Assembly: GCF_004919105.1 (NCBI RefSeq)
Contig: NZ_STGK01000023.1
Span: 1 to 40,098 of the forward strand
Direction: 5' to 3'
DNA length: 40,098 nt
From: Nocardioides sp. GY 10113
Lineage (GTDB): Bacteria; Actinomycetota; Actinomycetes; Propionibacteriales; Nocardioidaceae
Both the position numbers and the translations under genes were made by a program. The notes beneath the pieces were generated by a model. It was not told the DNA's origin, did not search any database, and saw only the letters and a program-made list of their open reading frames with translations. Shown piece after piece: positions 21,574 through 28,554 of the stretch. Numbering within the stretch: the first letter of the stretch is position 1; every line of letters begins with the position of its first letter.

Positions 21574-21969
21574 ATGACCGCCACCGACCACGCCGTCGGA
21601 CTCATCCGGACCGCCGCGCTCGCCGCCGCCGACAAGCTCGGCACCGACGTCGTCGCCTTCGACGTCAGCGAGCAGCTGGCGATCACCGACGCCTTCCTGC
21701 TCGTCTCGGGCGCCAACGACCGTCAGGTCAACGCGATCGTCGACGAGGTCGAGGACAAGCTCCGCGAGGTCGGGGCCAAGCCGATCCGTCGCGAGGGCGC
21801 CCGCGACGGTCGTTGGGTGCTGCTCGACTACGGCGACATCGTCGTGCACGTCCAGCACACCGAGGAGCGGCAGTTCTACGCGCTCGAGCGGCTCTGGCGC
21901 GACTGCCCGACCATCGAGCTGCCGGCCGAGGTGCGCGCGCCGCACGGCACTGGCGACGCCGGGGCCTGA
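21574..21969 (+). CDS. rsfS: Ribosomal silencing factor
   Basis: RsfS binds ribosomal protein uL14 and blocks subunit joining during slow growth. The 131-residue protein shows the DUF143 fold phrases VVAFDVSEQLAITDAFLLVSG, NDRQVNAIVDEVEDKLRE, and WVLLDYGDIVVHVQHTEERQFYALERLW. AGGAGA lies 5-6 nt before the ATG. The gene sits between nadD and gpgP and overlaps neither, with gaps of 19 and 4 bp, so one message is likely. Confidence 0.96.
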   Translation: MTATDHAVGLIRTAALAAADKLGTDVVAFDVSEQLAITDAFLLVSGANDRQVNAIVDEVEDKLREVGAKPIRREGARDGRWVLLDYGDIVVHVQHTEERQFYALERLWRDCPTIELPAEVRAPHGTGDAGA

Positions 21970-21973
21970 GCGC

Positions 21974-22579
21974 GTGCCGCGGCGCCTCGTCCTGCTCCGC
22001 CACGGTCAGACCTCCTGGAACGCCGCGAAGCGGATCCAGGGGCACCTCGACGCGCCGCTGAACGACACCGGGCGGCTGCAGGCCAAGGCCGTGGCGCCCG
22101 TGGTGGCCGGGTTCGGGCCCGCGGCGATCTGGTCCTCGGACCTGTCCCGGGCCCGGGACACCGCCCAGGCGGTCGCCGACGAGACCGGGCTCGTGCCGTC
22201 GTACGACGCCCGGTTGCGGGAGTTCCACCTGGGGGAGCGGGAGGGGCTCACCCACGCCGAGTACGCGGCGGTCGATCCCGAGGGCTTCGCGCGCTTCAAG
22301 ACCGGCGACTGGTCGCACGTGGTGGGGGCGGAGTCGGCGGAGGCCGTGGCCGAGCGCTTCGTCGCCGCGCTGCACGACGCCGTCGCGGCGCTCGGGACGG
22401 ACGGGACCGGCGTCGTGGTCTCCCACGGCGCCGCGACCCGCACCGGGATCGTCACGTTCCTCGGGTGGCCGCTGGAGCTCGGCGGCGAGCTGCGGGGCAT
22501 GGAGAACTGCGGCTACGCGGTGCTCGAGGAGCGTTCCGTGGGCGGTTGGCGGCTCGCGGCGTACAACCTCACGGCGTGA
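21974..22579 (+). CDS. gpgP: Histidine phosphatase, probable glucosyl-3-phosphoglycerate phosphatase
   Basis: This 201-residue protein is a histidine phosphatase superfamily member. The phospho-accepting motif is RHGQTSWN at the N-terminus, the acid/base region is REFHLGEREGL, and the second His lies in VVVSHGAATRT. In Mycobacterium the gene next to rsfS encodes GpgP, which dephosphorylates glucosyl-3-phosphoglycerate; the same gene order supports that call here, but the substrate is inferred from position. It starts with GTG 4 bp after rsfS. A general phosphoglycerate mutase-like phosphatase is the alternative. Confidence 0.8.
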   Translation: MPRRLVLLRHGQTSWNAAKRIQGHLDAPLNDTGRLQAKAVAPVVAGFGPAAIWSSDLSRARDTAQAVADETGLVPSYDARLREFHLGEREGLTHAEYAAVDPEGFARFKTGDWSHVVGAESAEAVAERFVAALHDAVAALGTDGTGVVVSHGAATRTGIVTFLGWPLELGGELRGMENCGYAVLEERSVGGWRLAAYNLTA

Positions 22580-22650
22580 CCGGACGCGGTGCCGGAGGCC
22601 CCGTCGGCGCGAAGGTGGCCCCCGATTTCGTCGTTCAGAATCGGTGTTGC

Positions 22651-22656
22651 TAATGT
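22651..22656 (+). promoter_or_regulatory. Promoter -10 box of tRNA-Ala
   Basis: TAATGT lies in an AT-richer patch about 41 nt before the tRNA. A weak -35 (TTCGTC, 22627-22632) sits 18 nt upstream. The leader between contains a bulged hairpin TCGTC-CCC/GGG-GACGA. Confidence 0.4.
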
Positions 22657-22696
22657 TCTTCTCGTCGCCCGGAGACGGGGACGACAACAGAACACG

Positions 22697-22768
22697 GGGG
22701 TGTGGCGCAGCTGGTAGCGCACCTGCATGGCATGCAGGGGGTCAGGGGTTCGAGTCCCCTCACCTCCA
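22697..22768 (+). tRNA. tRNA-Ala, anticodon GGC
   Basis: The cloverleaf folds fully. The acceptor stem is GGGGGTG with CACCTCC (one G-U pair). The D stem is GCGC/GCGC, the anticodon stem is CCTGC/GCAGG with loop ATGGCAT (anticodon GGC), the variable loop has 4 nt, and the T arm is AGGGG-TTCGAGT-CCCCT. The discriminator is A at 22768. CCA is not fully encoded. It reads GCC codons, the favoured Ala codon in this GC-rich DNA. Confidence 0.97.
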
Positions 22769-22776
22769 CCGTAGGC

Positions 22777-22806
22777 AGAAGGCCGGACCGAATGGTCCGG
22801 CCTTCT
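22777..22806 (+). terminator. Terminator of tRNA-Ala
   Basis: A perfect 13-bp stem (22777-22789 with 22794-22806) and a GAAT loop begin 8 nt after the tRNA. The right arm ends in CCTTCT, giving a weak T tract. Confidence 0.8.
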
Positions 22807-22902
22807 GGCGTTTCGGGACACCTCGTCCGCTGGGGACGTCGTGCGCCGGTCGACTCGAGCGTGCCGACCGGGCGTAGCCGGCCGCGTCGACCCGTACGGG
22901 GG

Positions 22903-22908
22903 TAGCCT
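22903..22908 (+). promoter_or_regulatory. -10 box, leaderless promoter of the YgjV-like gene
   Basis: TAGCCT ends 6 nt before the GTG at 22915, and no Shine-Dalgarno sequence is present. Confidence 0.45.
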
Positions 22909-22914
22909 GCCCGG

Positions 22915-23547
22915 GTGACCTGGCTCGGCGAGCACTGGCTCAGCCTGTTCGGCTGGCTCGGGAGTGCGCTGCTGATCGTCTCGCTGCTGCAGACCCGGGT
23001 CCTGCGGTTCCGGCTCCTCAACCTGTCCGCGTCGGTCATCCTGGTGATCTTCAACGCGCTGGTCGCCGTGTGGCCGATGGTCGGGATGAACCTCGCCACG
23101 AGCGCGATCAACATCTTCTTCATCACCAGGATGCTCCGCGGCCGGCACTCCGAGGCGGCGTACCAGGTGCTCGAGGTCGGCGCCGGCGATGCCTACCTGC
23201 GCCACTTCCTCGGTGTGCACGAGGCCGACATCGCGCGGCACCAGCCCGGGTTCTCGGCCGGCGGGCTGGGGGAGGGCGATCTCGCGTTCCAGGTGCAGAC
23301 CGGCGATGAGACGGTGGGCGTGGTGCTGATCCGGCGCGAGGGCGAGGTGGCCCAGGTGCTGCTGGACTACGTGACTCCGCGGTTCCGTGACTTCACCCCG
23401 GGGGAGTTCGTCTGGCGGCAGGCGCCCCGGCTGCGGGACCGGGGCTTCCGGAAGGTGGTGACGCCGCCGGGGATGCTGGCCCCGTACTACCACCACCTGC
23501 CCCAGGACTGGCGCCCGGTGGGGCCCGCCTACGAGCTGGGGCTGTAG
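22915..23547 (+). CDS. YgjV-like membrane protein with a C-terminal soluble domain
   Basis: The first ~75 of 210 residues form two to three hydrophobic helices (GWLGSALLIVSLLQTR, LLNLSASVILVIFNALVAVW, MVGMNLATSAINIFFITR) resembling the YgjV inner-membrane family. The rest is soluble. It contains QVLEVGAGDAYLRHFLGVHE and VLIRREGEVAQVLLDYVTPR, then RDRGFRKVVTPP, a pattern reminiscent of a GNAT-like acyltransferase fold but without a clear acetyl-CoA loop. The start is a GTG directly behind a TAGCCT -10 box. Function is unknown. Confidence 0.65.
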   Translation: MTWLGEHWLSLFGWLGSALLIVSLLQTRVLRFRLLNLSASVILVIFNALVAVWPMVGMNLATSAINIFFITRMLRGRHSEAAYQVLEVGAGDAYLRHFLGVHEADIARHQPGFSAGGLGEGDLAFQVQTGDETVGVVLIRREGEVAQVLLDYVTPRFRDFTPGEFVWRQAPRLRDRGFRKVVTPPGMLAPYYHHLPQDWRPVGPAYELGL

Positions 23548-23593
23548 CGCCTGCCGGCCCGGCTGCCGCGGCCCATCGCGCGCGGCTCGCAAC

Positions 23594-23599
23594 TACGAT
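23594..23599 (+). promoter_or_regulatory. -10 box, leaderless promoter of the first lacI gene
   Basis: TACGAT ends 7 nt before the ATG at 23607. An in-frame ATG at 23598 overlaps this box and is therefore less likely to be used. Confidence 0.45.
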
Positions 23600-23606
23600 G
23601 CCGAGC

Positions 23607-24635
23607 ATGAGCGCGTCGGGGAGTCGGAGCAGGGAGCGGTCGCCGAGCATGGCGAAGGTCGCGGAGCTGGCCGGCGTCTCGCACCAGACGGTGTCCCGGG
23701 TGCTCAACGAGTCGCCGCTGGTCAAGGAGGAGACCCGCGCTCGGGTGCTGGACGCCATCGAGCAGCTGGGCTACCGGCGCAACAACGCCGCGCGGATGCT
23801 GGCGACCAACCGCTCCGGGCGGATCGGGATGATCTCGGCGCACCTCGCGCTGCACGGGCCGAGCATGATCGCCGTCTCCGTCCAGGAGGCCTGCCACGCC
23901 GCGGGGTACGACCTCTCGCTGGTCGGCCTGTCGGACTTCTCCGCCGGGTCGCTGCGGAGCGCGGTCGACCGGCTCCTCGACGAGGCGGTCGAGGCGCTGG
24001 TCGTCGCGGTCGCGCACCGCGACGCGACGGCGCTGGTGACCTCGCTGGAGCTGCCGGTCCCGGTGGTGCTCGTCCAGGGGGTCAGTGAGGGCGAGCCGAT
24101 GGCGGCCGGCATCGACCAGGAGGCCGGCGCCCGCCTGGCGACCGACCACCTCCTCGACCTCGGCCACCGGCACGTCGCCCACGTCACCGGGCCGGCGGAC
24201 TGGGTGGAGGCCGGGCAGCGGCGCGACGGCTGGCGCGCTGCCCACGAGGCGCGGTCCCTCCTGCCGGGGCCCGAGATCGCCGGCGACTGGTCCCCGCGCA
24301 GCGGTTACGAGGCGGGCGTGCTGATCGCCGATGATCCCGACGTGACGGCCGTCTTCGCGGCGAACGACGGGATGGCGCTCGGCGTGCTCAAGGCGCTGCA
24401 CGAGCGCGGCCTCGACGTACCCGGCCGGGTGAGCGTGGTCGGCTTCGACGACATCCCCGAGGCGGCGTACTTCTGGCCGGGACTGACCACCGTCAGCCAG
24501 GCGTTCTCCGTGTTGGGGCGTCGGGCGGTCGACCTCGCGCTGCGCACCCTCGATGGCGAGGTCGCACCCGTCGCCGCCCTGGTGGCGCCGCAGCTCGTCG
24601 TCCGCTCCTCGACGGCCGCGCCGCGGTCCGCGTGA
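23607..24635 (+). CDS. LacI-family regulator (first of two paralogues)
   Basis: The 342-residue protein has an N-terminal helix-turn-helix (MAKVAELAGVSHQTVSRVLNES) and hinge (LGYRRNNAARMLATNRS), followed by a periplasmic-binding-protein-like effector domain. The region GDWSPRSGYEAGVLIADDPDVTAVFAAND and VVGFDDIPEAAYF is very close to the second LacI protein at 30597. The start at 23607 follows from the TACGAT -10 box. It lies 16 bp before galM, whose promoter holds a LacI-type operator, and about 1.2 kb before the importer operon with two more. It is probably a repressor released by L-arabinose or a derivative; the effector is inferred from neighbours. Confidence 0.9.
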   Translation: MSASGSRSRERSPSMAKVAELAGVSHQTVSRVLNESPLVKEETRARVLDAIEQLGYRRNNAARMLATNRSGRIGMISAHLALHGPSMIAVSVQEACHAAGYDLSLVGLSDFSAGSLRSAVDRLLDEAVEALVVAVAHRDATALVTSLELPVPVVLVQGVSEGEPMAAGIDQEAGARLATDHLLDLGHRHVAHVTGPADWVEAGQRRDGWRAAHEARSLLPGPEIAGDWSPRSGYEAGVLIADDPDVTAVFAANDGMALGVLKALHERGLDVPGRVSVVGFDDIPEAAYFWPGLTTVSQAFSVLGRRAVDLALRTLDGEVAPVAALVAPQLVVRSSTAAPRSA

Positions 24636-24649
24636 TGTTAACGTTCACA
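24636..24649. promoter_or_regulatory. LacI-type operator over the galM promoter
   Basis: TGTTAACGTTCACA is a near-palindrome around a central CG, as LacI-family operators are. It starts one base after the lacI stop and covers the predicted galM -10 box. It matches the operator at 25788 in 12 of 14 positions. Confidence 0.65.
24639..24644 (+). promoter_or_regulatory. -10 box, leaderless promoter of galM
   Basis: TAACGT fits TANNNT and ends 7 nt before the GTG at 24652. It lies fully inside the operator 24636-24649, so repressor binding would block RNA polymerase. Confidence 0.45.
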
Positions 24650-24651
24650 CC

Positions 24652-25710
24652 GTGATCGACGCTGCCGGACCGACCGAGGTCGGCGTCCTGGACGATGGTC
24701 GCGCGGTCCACCGGATCACCCTCGGACGAGCCCCCGGCGTGGTGCTCGAGGCGCTCACGCTGGGCGCGTCGGTGCACCGCCTCGAGGTCAGCGGCCCGGG
24801 CGGCGTACGCCGCAACGTGGTCCTCGGCCACGCAACGATCCAGGACCGGTTGGCCGGCGGCGCCTACCTCGGTGCGACGGTGGGGCGCTACGCGAACCGG
24901 ATCGCGCACGGACGCTTCCCGCTGGACGGGCGCGAGGTGGTGGTCGGCGTCCACGACCGCGGCCACAGCCTGCACGGAGGGCCGGACGGGTTCGACCGCC
25001 GGGTCTGGGAGGTCGTCGCCCACGGCCCGGACGAGGTCACCCTGCGCCTGGTCAGCCCGGACGGCGACCAGGGCTTCCCGGGGGAGGTGGTCGCGACGGT
25101 CCGCTACGTCGTGGCCGGCGACGTCGTCCGGGTCGAGATGGGTGCCACCGTCGATGCGCCGACGGTCGTGAACCTGACCAACCACGCGTACTTCAACCTG
25201 GACGGCGAGGGCGCGGGCACCGTCGACGACCACCTGCTGACGGTCGCGGCCGACGAGTACACGCCGGTGGACGGCGGCAGCATCCCCGTGGGTGACCACG
25301 CCCCGGTCGACGGCACCCCGTTCGACCTGCGCACCCCGGTGCGCCTGGGGGCCGTGGTCCGCTCGGGGCATCCGCAGGTCCTCGGGTCCGGAGGCATCGA
25401 CCACAACTTCGTCGTCCGGGGTACGGGGATGCGCCGGCACGCCTCGCTGGAGTCCCCGCGCTCGGGGATCCGGCTCGACCTGTCCTCCGACCAGCCGGGA
25501 CTACAGGTCTATACCGGCAACTTCCTCGCCGGCTCGCCCGCCTCGACCTCGGGCGTGAGGTATCGGCAGGGCGACGGGATCGCCCTCGAGCCGCAGCTCT
25601 ACCCGGACACGCCCAACCGGCCCGCGTGGCCGTCTGCCCAGGTCGCGCCGGGTGACACCTACGCGGCCACGCTGCAGTGGGCCTTCTCGAGGTCGCGGCG
25701 CCAGGCCTGA
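24652..25710 (+). CDS. galM: Aldose 1-epimerase (mutarotase)
   Basis: GalM interconverts alpha and beta anomers of aldoses. The 352-residue protein has the catalytic histidine H178 in NLTNHAYFNL and the catalytic Glu E313 in IALEPQLYPDTPN, with the conserved GRYANRIAHGRF and GGPDGFDRRVW. The GTG at 24652 is supported by a -10 box 7 nt upstream. In this setting it probably equilibrates L-arabinose anomers for the isomerase or for the importer. It ends 151 bp before the sugar-binding protein gene and has its own operator-controlled promoter. Confidence 0.93.
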   Translation: MIDAAGPTEVGVLDDGRAVHRITLGRAPGVVLEALTLGASVHRLEVSGPGGVRRNVVLGHATIQDRLAGGAYLGATVGRYANRIAHGRFPLDGREVVVGVHDRGHSLHGGPDGFDRRVWEVVAHGPDEVTLRLVSPDGDQGFPGEVVATVRYVVAGDVVRVEMGATVDAPTVVNLTNHAYFNLDGEGAGTVDDHLLTVAADEYTPVDGGSIPVGDHAPVDGTPFDLRTPVRLGAVVRSGHPQVLGSGGIDHNFVVRGTGMRRHASLESPRSGIRLDLSSDQPGLQVYTGNFLAGSPASTSGVRYRQGDGIALEPQLYPDTPNRPAWPSAQVAPGDTYAATLQWAFSRSRRQA

Positions 25711-25731
25711 GGCCCGCGCTCGGGTGAATCG

Positions 25732-25745
25732 GGTGAGCGCTCACA
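25732..25745. promoter_or_regulatory. LacI-type operator 1 of the arabinose importer operon
   Basis: GTGAGCGCTCAC (25733-25744) is a perfect 12-bp palindrome around CG. It lies upstream of the -35 box, with its centre 56 bp from operator 2. The pair could support looping or cooperative repression. Confidence 0.65.
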
Positions 25746-25773
25746 TTTTGCCCGGCCAATCTGCCGGAGAGCC

Positions 25774-25803
25774 TTGACGCGCTCGAATGTTAGCGCTCAC
25801 ACT
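25774..25803 (+). promoter_or_regulatory. Promoter of the arabinose importer-catabolic operon
   Basis: TTGACG (25774-25779) and CACACT (25798-25803) are separated by 18 bp. Transcription would start near 25810, about 50 nt before the GTG of the binding protein. The -10 region overlaps operator 2. Confidence 0.5.
25788..25801. promoter_or_regulatory. LacI-type operator 2 of the arabinose importer operon
   Basis: TGTTAGCGCTCACA overlaps the spacer and -10 box of the operon promoter, the position expected of a repressor site. It agrees with the galM operator at all positions but two. Confidence 0.65.
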
Positions 25804-25811
25804 CGACCAAC

Positions 25812-25827
25812 AGTGACAGAGGTCACA
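25812..25827. promoter_or_regulatory. CRP-like site near the operon start
   Basis: AGTGACAGAGGTCACA fits GTGA-N6-TCAC, the core of the CRP/GlxR site. It lies just downstream of the predicted transcription start, where an activator would be unusual. It may repress, or the real start may be elsewhere. Confidence 0.3.
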
Positions 25828-25861
25828 CAGGGCCCGAGCCCCCTGATCTGGAGGATGAGCA

Positions 25862-26854
25862 GTGATCAAGAAGACCCTGATCGCGGCGAGCGCGATCTCC
25901 CTGAGCGCCTTCGCGCTCACCGCATGCGGAGCCGGCGCCGACTCGCCCGACTCCGACTCGGACGACACGATCGTCATGGGCTTCGCCCAGGTCGGCGCCG
26001 AGAGCGGATGGCGCACCGCCAACACCAAGTCGATCCAGGAGTCCGCCGAGGACGCCGGCATCGAGCTGAAGTTCACCGACGCCCAGGGCAAGCAGGAGAA
26101 CCAGATCCAGGCGATCCGGTCCTACATCCAGCAGAAGGTGGACGTCATCGCGTTCAGCCCGGTCGTCGAGACCGGATGGGACGCGGTGCTGCAGGAGGCC
26201 AAGTCCGCCGGCATCCCGGTGATCCTGACCGACCGCGCCGTCGACTCCGACGACACCTCGCTCTACGAGTCGTTCCTCGGCTCCGACTTCGTCGTCGAGG
26301 GCGAGAAGGCCGGCCAGTGGCTGGTCGACAACGCCGGCGATGCCGACGTCGACGGCGACGGCACCATCAACGTGGTCCAGCTCGAGGGCACCACGGGCGC
26401 CGCACCGGCCATCGACCGTGCCGACGGCTTCGCGGACGTCATCTCCGCCGATCCGTCCATCAAGGTGACCGCCTCCCAGACCGGCGACTTCACCCGCGAC
26501 GGAGGCAAGAAGGTCATGGAGTCCTTCCTGCAGTCCGACGACACGATCGACGTCGTCTACGCCCACAACGACGACATGGGCCTGGGCGCCATCGAGGCGA
26601 TCAAGGCGGCCGGGCTCACGCCGGGCAAGGACATCATGATCATCACCGTCGACGCGGTGCACGACGGGATGCAGGCGCTCGCCGACGGCGAGATCAACTA
26701 CATCGTCGAGTGCAGCCCGCTGCTCGGTCCCCAGCTGATGGAGATCGCCCAGAAGGTCGTCGCCGGCGAGGAGGTGGAGGAGCGGATCCTGACCGAGGAG
26801 ACGACCTTCACCCAGGCCGAGGCGAAGGAAGCGCTGCCGGACCGTCAGTACTGA
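25862..26854 (+). CDS. Sugar-binding lipoprotein of a YtfQ-type ABC importer
   Basis: The 330-residue protein has a lipoprotein signal with lipobox LTAC at 19-22 (lipidation at C22), so it is anchored to the outer face of the membrane. The mature part closely follows E. coli YtfQ: MGFAQVGAESGWRTANTKSI, QGKQENQIQAIRSYIQQKVD, FSPVVETGWDAVLQEAK, TGDFTRDGGKKVMESFLQ, and VYAHNDDMGLGAIEAIKAAG. YtfQ binds galactofuranose. The ara genes downstream point to L-arabinose or arabinofuranose here. GGAGG lies 7 nt before the GTG start. It is the first gene of the operon and is followed by a strong hairpin that could raise its expression over the transporter genes. Confidence 0.9.
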   Translation: MIKKTLIAASAISLSAFALTACGAGADSPDSDSDDTIVMGFAQVGAESGWRTANTKSIQESAEDAGIELKFTDAQGKQENQIQAIRSYIQQKVDVIAFSPVVETGWDAVLQEAKSAGIPVILTDRAVDSDDTSLYESFLGSDFVVEGEKAGQWLVDNAGDADVDGDGTINVVQLEGTTGAAPAIDRADGFADVISADPSIKVTASQTGDFTRDGGKKVMESFLQSDDTIDVVYAHNDDMGLGAIEAIKAAGLTPGKDIMIITVDAVHDGMQALADGEINYIVECSPLLGPQLMEIAQKVVAGEEVEERILTEETTFTQAEAKEALPDRQY

Positions 26855-26889
26855 CACCGGACGACCCCGGTAGCACCGGCCACGCGACT

Positions 26890-26924
26890 CCGGGCCCGCT
26901 CGAACGATCTTCGGGCGGGCCCGG
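26890..26924 (+). other. Intercistronic hairpin after the binding-protein gene
   Basis: A 15-bp stem (10 G-C-rich pairs, one T-G wobble, then CGAA/TTCG) with a 5-nt loop lies in the 128-bp gap before the ATPase gene. Such structures often stabilise the binding-protein message or cause partial termination, giving excess binder over membrane parts. Confidence 0.6.
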
Positions 26925-26982
26925 CACCACGGGCCGTCCGTGTCGCCGGCAGCACGAGCAGTCAGCAGGGGAGAGGAACGAG

Positions 26983-28554
26983 ATGACGCAGATGGACGTG
27001 CAGACCTCCGCGGCAGCCGTCGACCGCGGCCGACCTGTCATCGAGATGCGGGACATCTCCATCACCTTCGGCGCGGTCCAGGCCCTGAGCGAGGTCTCCG
27101 TGCGGATCCACCCGGGTGAGGTCCACGCCCTGATGGGGGAGAACGGCGCGGGCAAGTCGACGCTGATCAAGGCCCTCACCGGCGTCTACAGCATCGACGC
27201 CGGCCAGGTGCTGGTCGATGGCGAGGAGCGCGAGTTCCACTCGCCCGCGGCCGCGCAGGCCGCGGGCATCAGCACGGTCTACCAGGAGGTCAACCTGGTG
27301 CCGAACCTCTCGGTCGCCGAGAACATGCTGTTGGGCCGCGAGCCGCGGCGGTTCGGCGCGATCAACGTGCGCGCCATGAATCGCCAGGCCCGCGAGACGC
27401 TGGAGCGTCTCGGCCTGGACGTGGACCCCGCCTCGCTCCTCGGCGACCACCCCATCGCCATCCAGCAGCTGGTGGCGATCGCGCGGGCGGTCGACGTCGA
27501 GGCCCGGGTGCTGATCCTCGACGAGCCGACCTCCAGCCTCGACGCCGACGAGGTCGAGAAGCTCTTCGAGGTCATGCGGCGGCTGCGCGACCAGGGGGTC
27601 GCCATCGTCTTCGTCTCCCACTTCCTCGACCAGGTCTACGAGATCGCCGACCGGATGACGATCCTGCGCAACGGCCGGCTCGTCGAGGAGCGGATGGTCT
27701 CCGCGACCAGCCAGCTGGAGCTGGTGAAGCTGATGATCGGTCGGGAGCTGGAGTCGCTGGACCGACTGGAGCGACGGGGGACGCGCGAGACCTCGGGCGA
27801 GCGTGAGCCCGTCCTCCGTGCGCTCGGCATCGGCCGCAAGGGCTCCCTGGAGGCCACCGACCTCGCGCTCTACGAGGGCGAGGTGATCGGCCTGGCCGGC
27901 CTGCTCGGCTCGGGCCGGACCGAGCTCGCCCGGCTGCTCTTCGGTGCCGACACCTGCGACACCGGCGAGATCACCGTCCGCTCCGAGCGCCGCCGCTTCC
28001 GCAGCCCGCGGCACGCCATCGACCGCAAGGTGGCGTTCTCCAGCGAGGACCGCAAGGCCGAGGGCGTGGTCGGCGACCTCACCGTCGCGGACAACATGCT
28101 GCTCGCCCTGCAGGCCTCGCGCGGCTGGCTGCGGCCGATCCCGCAGGCGACGCGCAACGAGCTCGTCGACCGGTACGTCGAGGCGCTCGACATCCGGCCC
28201 GCCGACCCGACCCTGCTGATGCGCAACCTCTCCGGCGGCAACCAGCAGAAGGTCCTGCTCGCCCGGTGGCTGATCACCCAGCCCGAGGTGCTGATCCTCG
28301 ACGAGCCGACGCGCGGCATCGACGTCGGCGCCAAGGCGCAGATCCAGGCCGAGGTCGCCGCGCTCGCCGCCCAGGGGATGTCGGTGGTCTTCATCTCCGC
28401 CGAGCTCGAGGAGGTGCTGCGCCTCAGCGACCGGCTGGTGGTGATGCGCGACCGACGCAAGATCGACGAGCGCGTCAACGAGGACGTCACCGTCGCCGAC
28501 GTGCTGGAGACGATCGCTGGTGAGTCCCGGCTGGAGGAGGCGTCCGATGCCTGA
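26983..28554 (+). CDS. Sugar ABC importer ATPase with two cassettes (YtfR-type)
   Basis: The 523-residue protein has two ABC cassettes in tandem, as in RbsA, MglA and YtfR. Cassette 1 has Walker A GENGAGKST (52-60) and Walker B LILDEPTSSLD, but its signature position reads DHPIAIQQLVAIARA and lacks a standard LSGGQ. Cassette 2 has a degenerate Walker A (GLLGSGRTE), a full signature LSGGNQQKVLLARWL and Walker B LILDEPTRGID. One complete ATP site per protein is common in this group. GAGAGGA precedes the ATG. Its stop overlaps the first permease start by 8 bp. It powers uptake of the sugar held by the binding protein. Confidence 0.94.
   Translation: MTQMDVQTSAAAVDRGRPVIEMRDISITFGAVQALSEVSVRIHPGEVHALMGENGAGKSTLIKALTGVYSIDAGQVLVDGEEREFHSPAAAQAAGISTVYQEVNLVPNLSVAENMLLGREPRRFGAINVRAMNRQARETLERLGLDVDPASLLGDHPIAIQQLVAIARAVDVEARVLILDEPTSSLDADEVEKLFEVMRRLRDQGVAIVFVSHFLDQVYEIADRMTILRNGRLVEERMVSATSQLELVKLMIGRELESLDRLERRGTRETSGEREPVLRALGIGRKGSLEATDLALYEGEVIGLAGLLGSGRTELARLLFGADTCDTGEITVRSERRRFRSPRHAIDRKVAFSSEDRKAEGVVGDLTVADNMLLALQASRGWLRPIPQATRNELVDRYVEALDIRPADPTLLMRNLSGGNQQKVLLARWLITQPEVLILDEPTRGIDVGAKAQIQAEVAALAAQGMSVVFISAELEEVLRLSDRLVVMRDRRKIDERVNEDVTVADVLETIAGESRLEEASDA

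Noticed and set aside
23598..23606. Earlier in-frame ATG as start of the first lacI gene
   Set aside because: It overlaps the TACGAT -10 box that is correctly spaced for the ATG at 23607.
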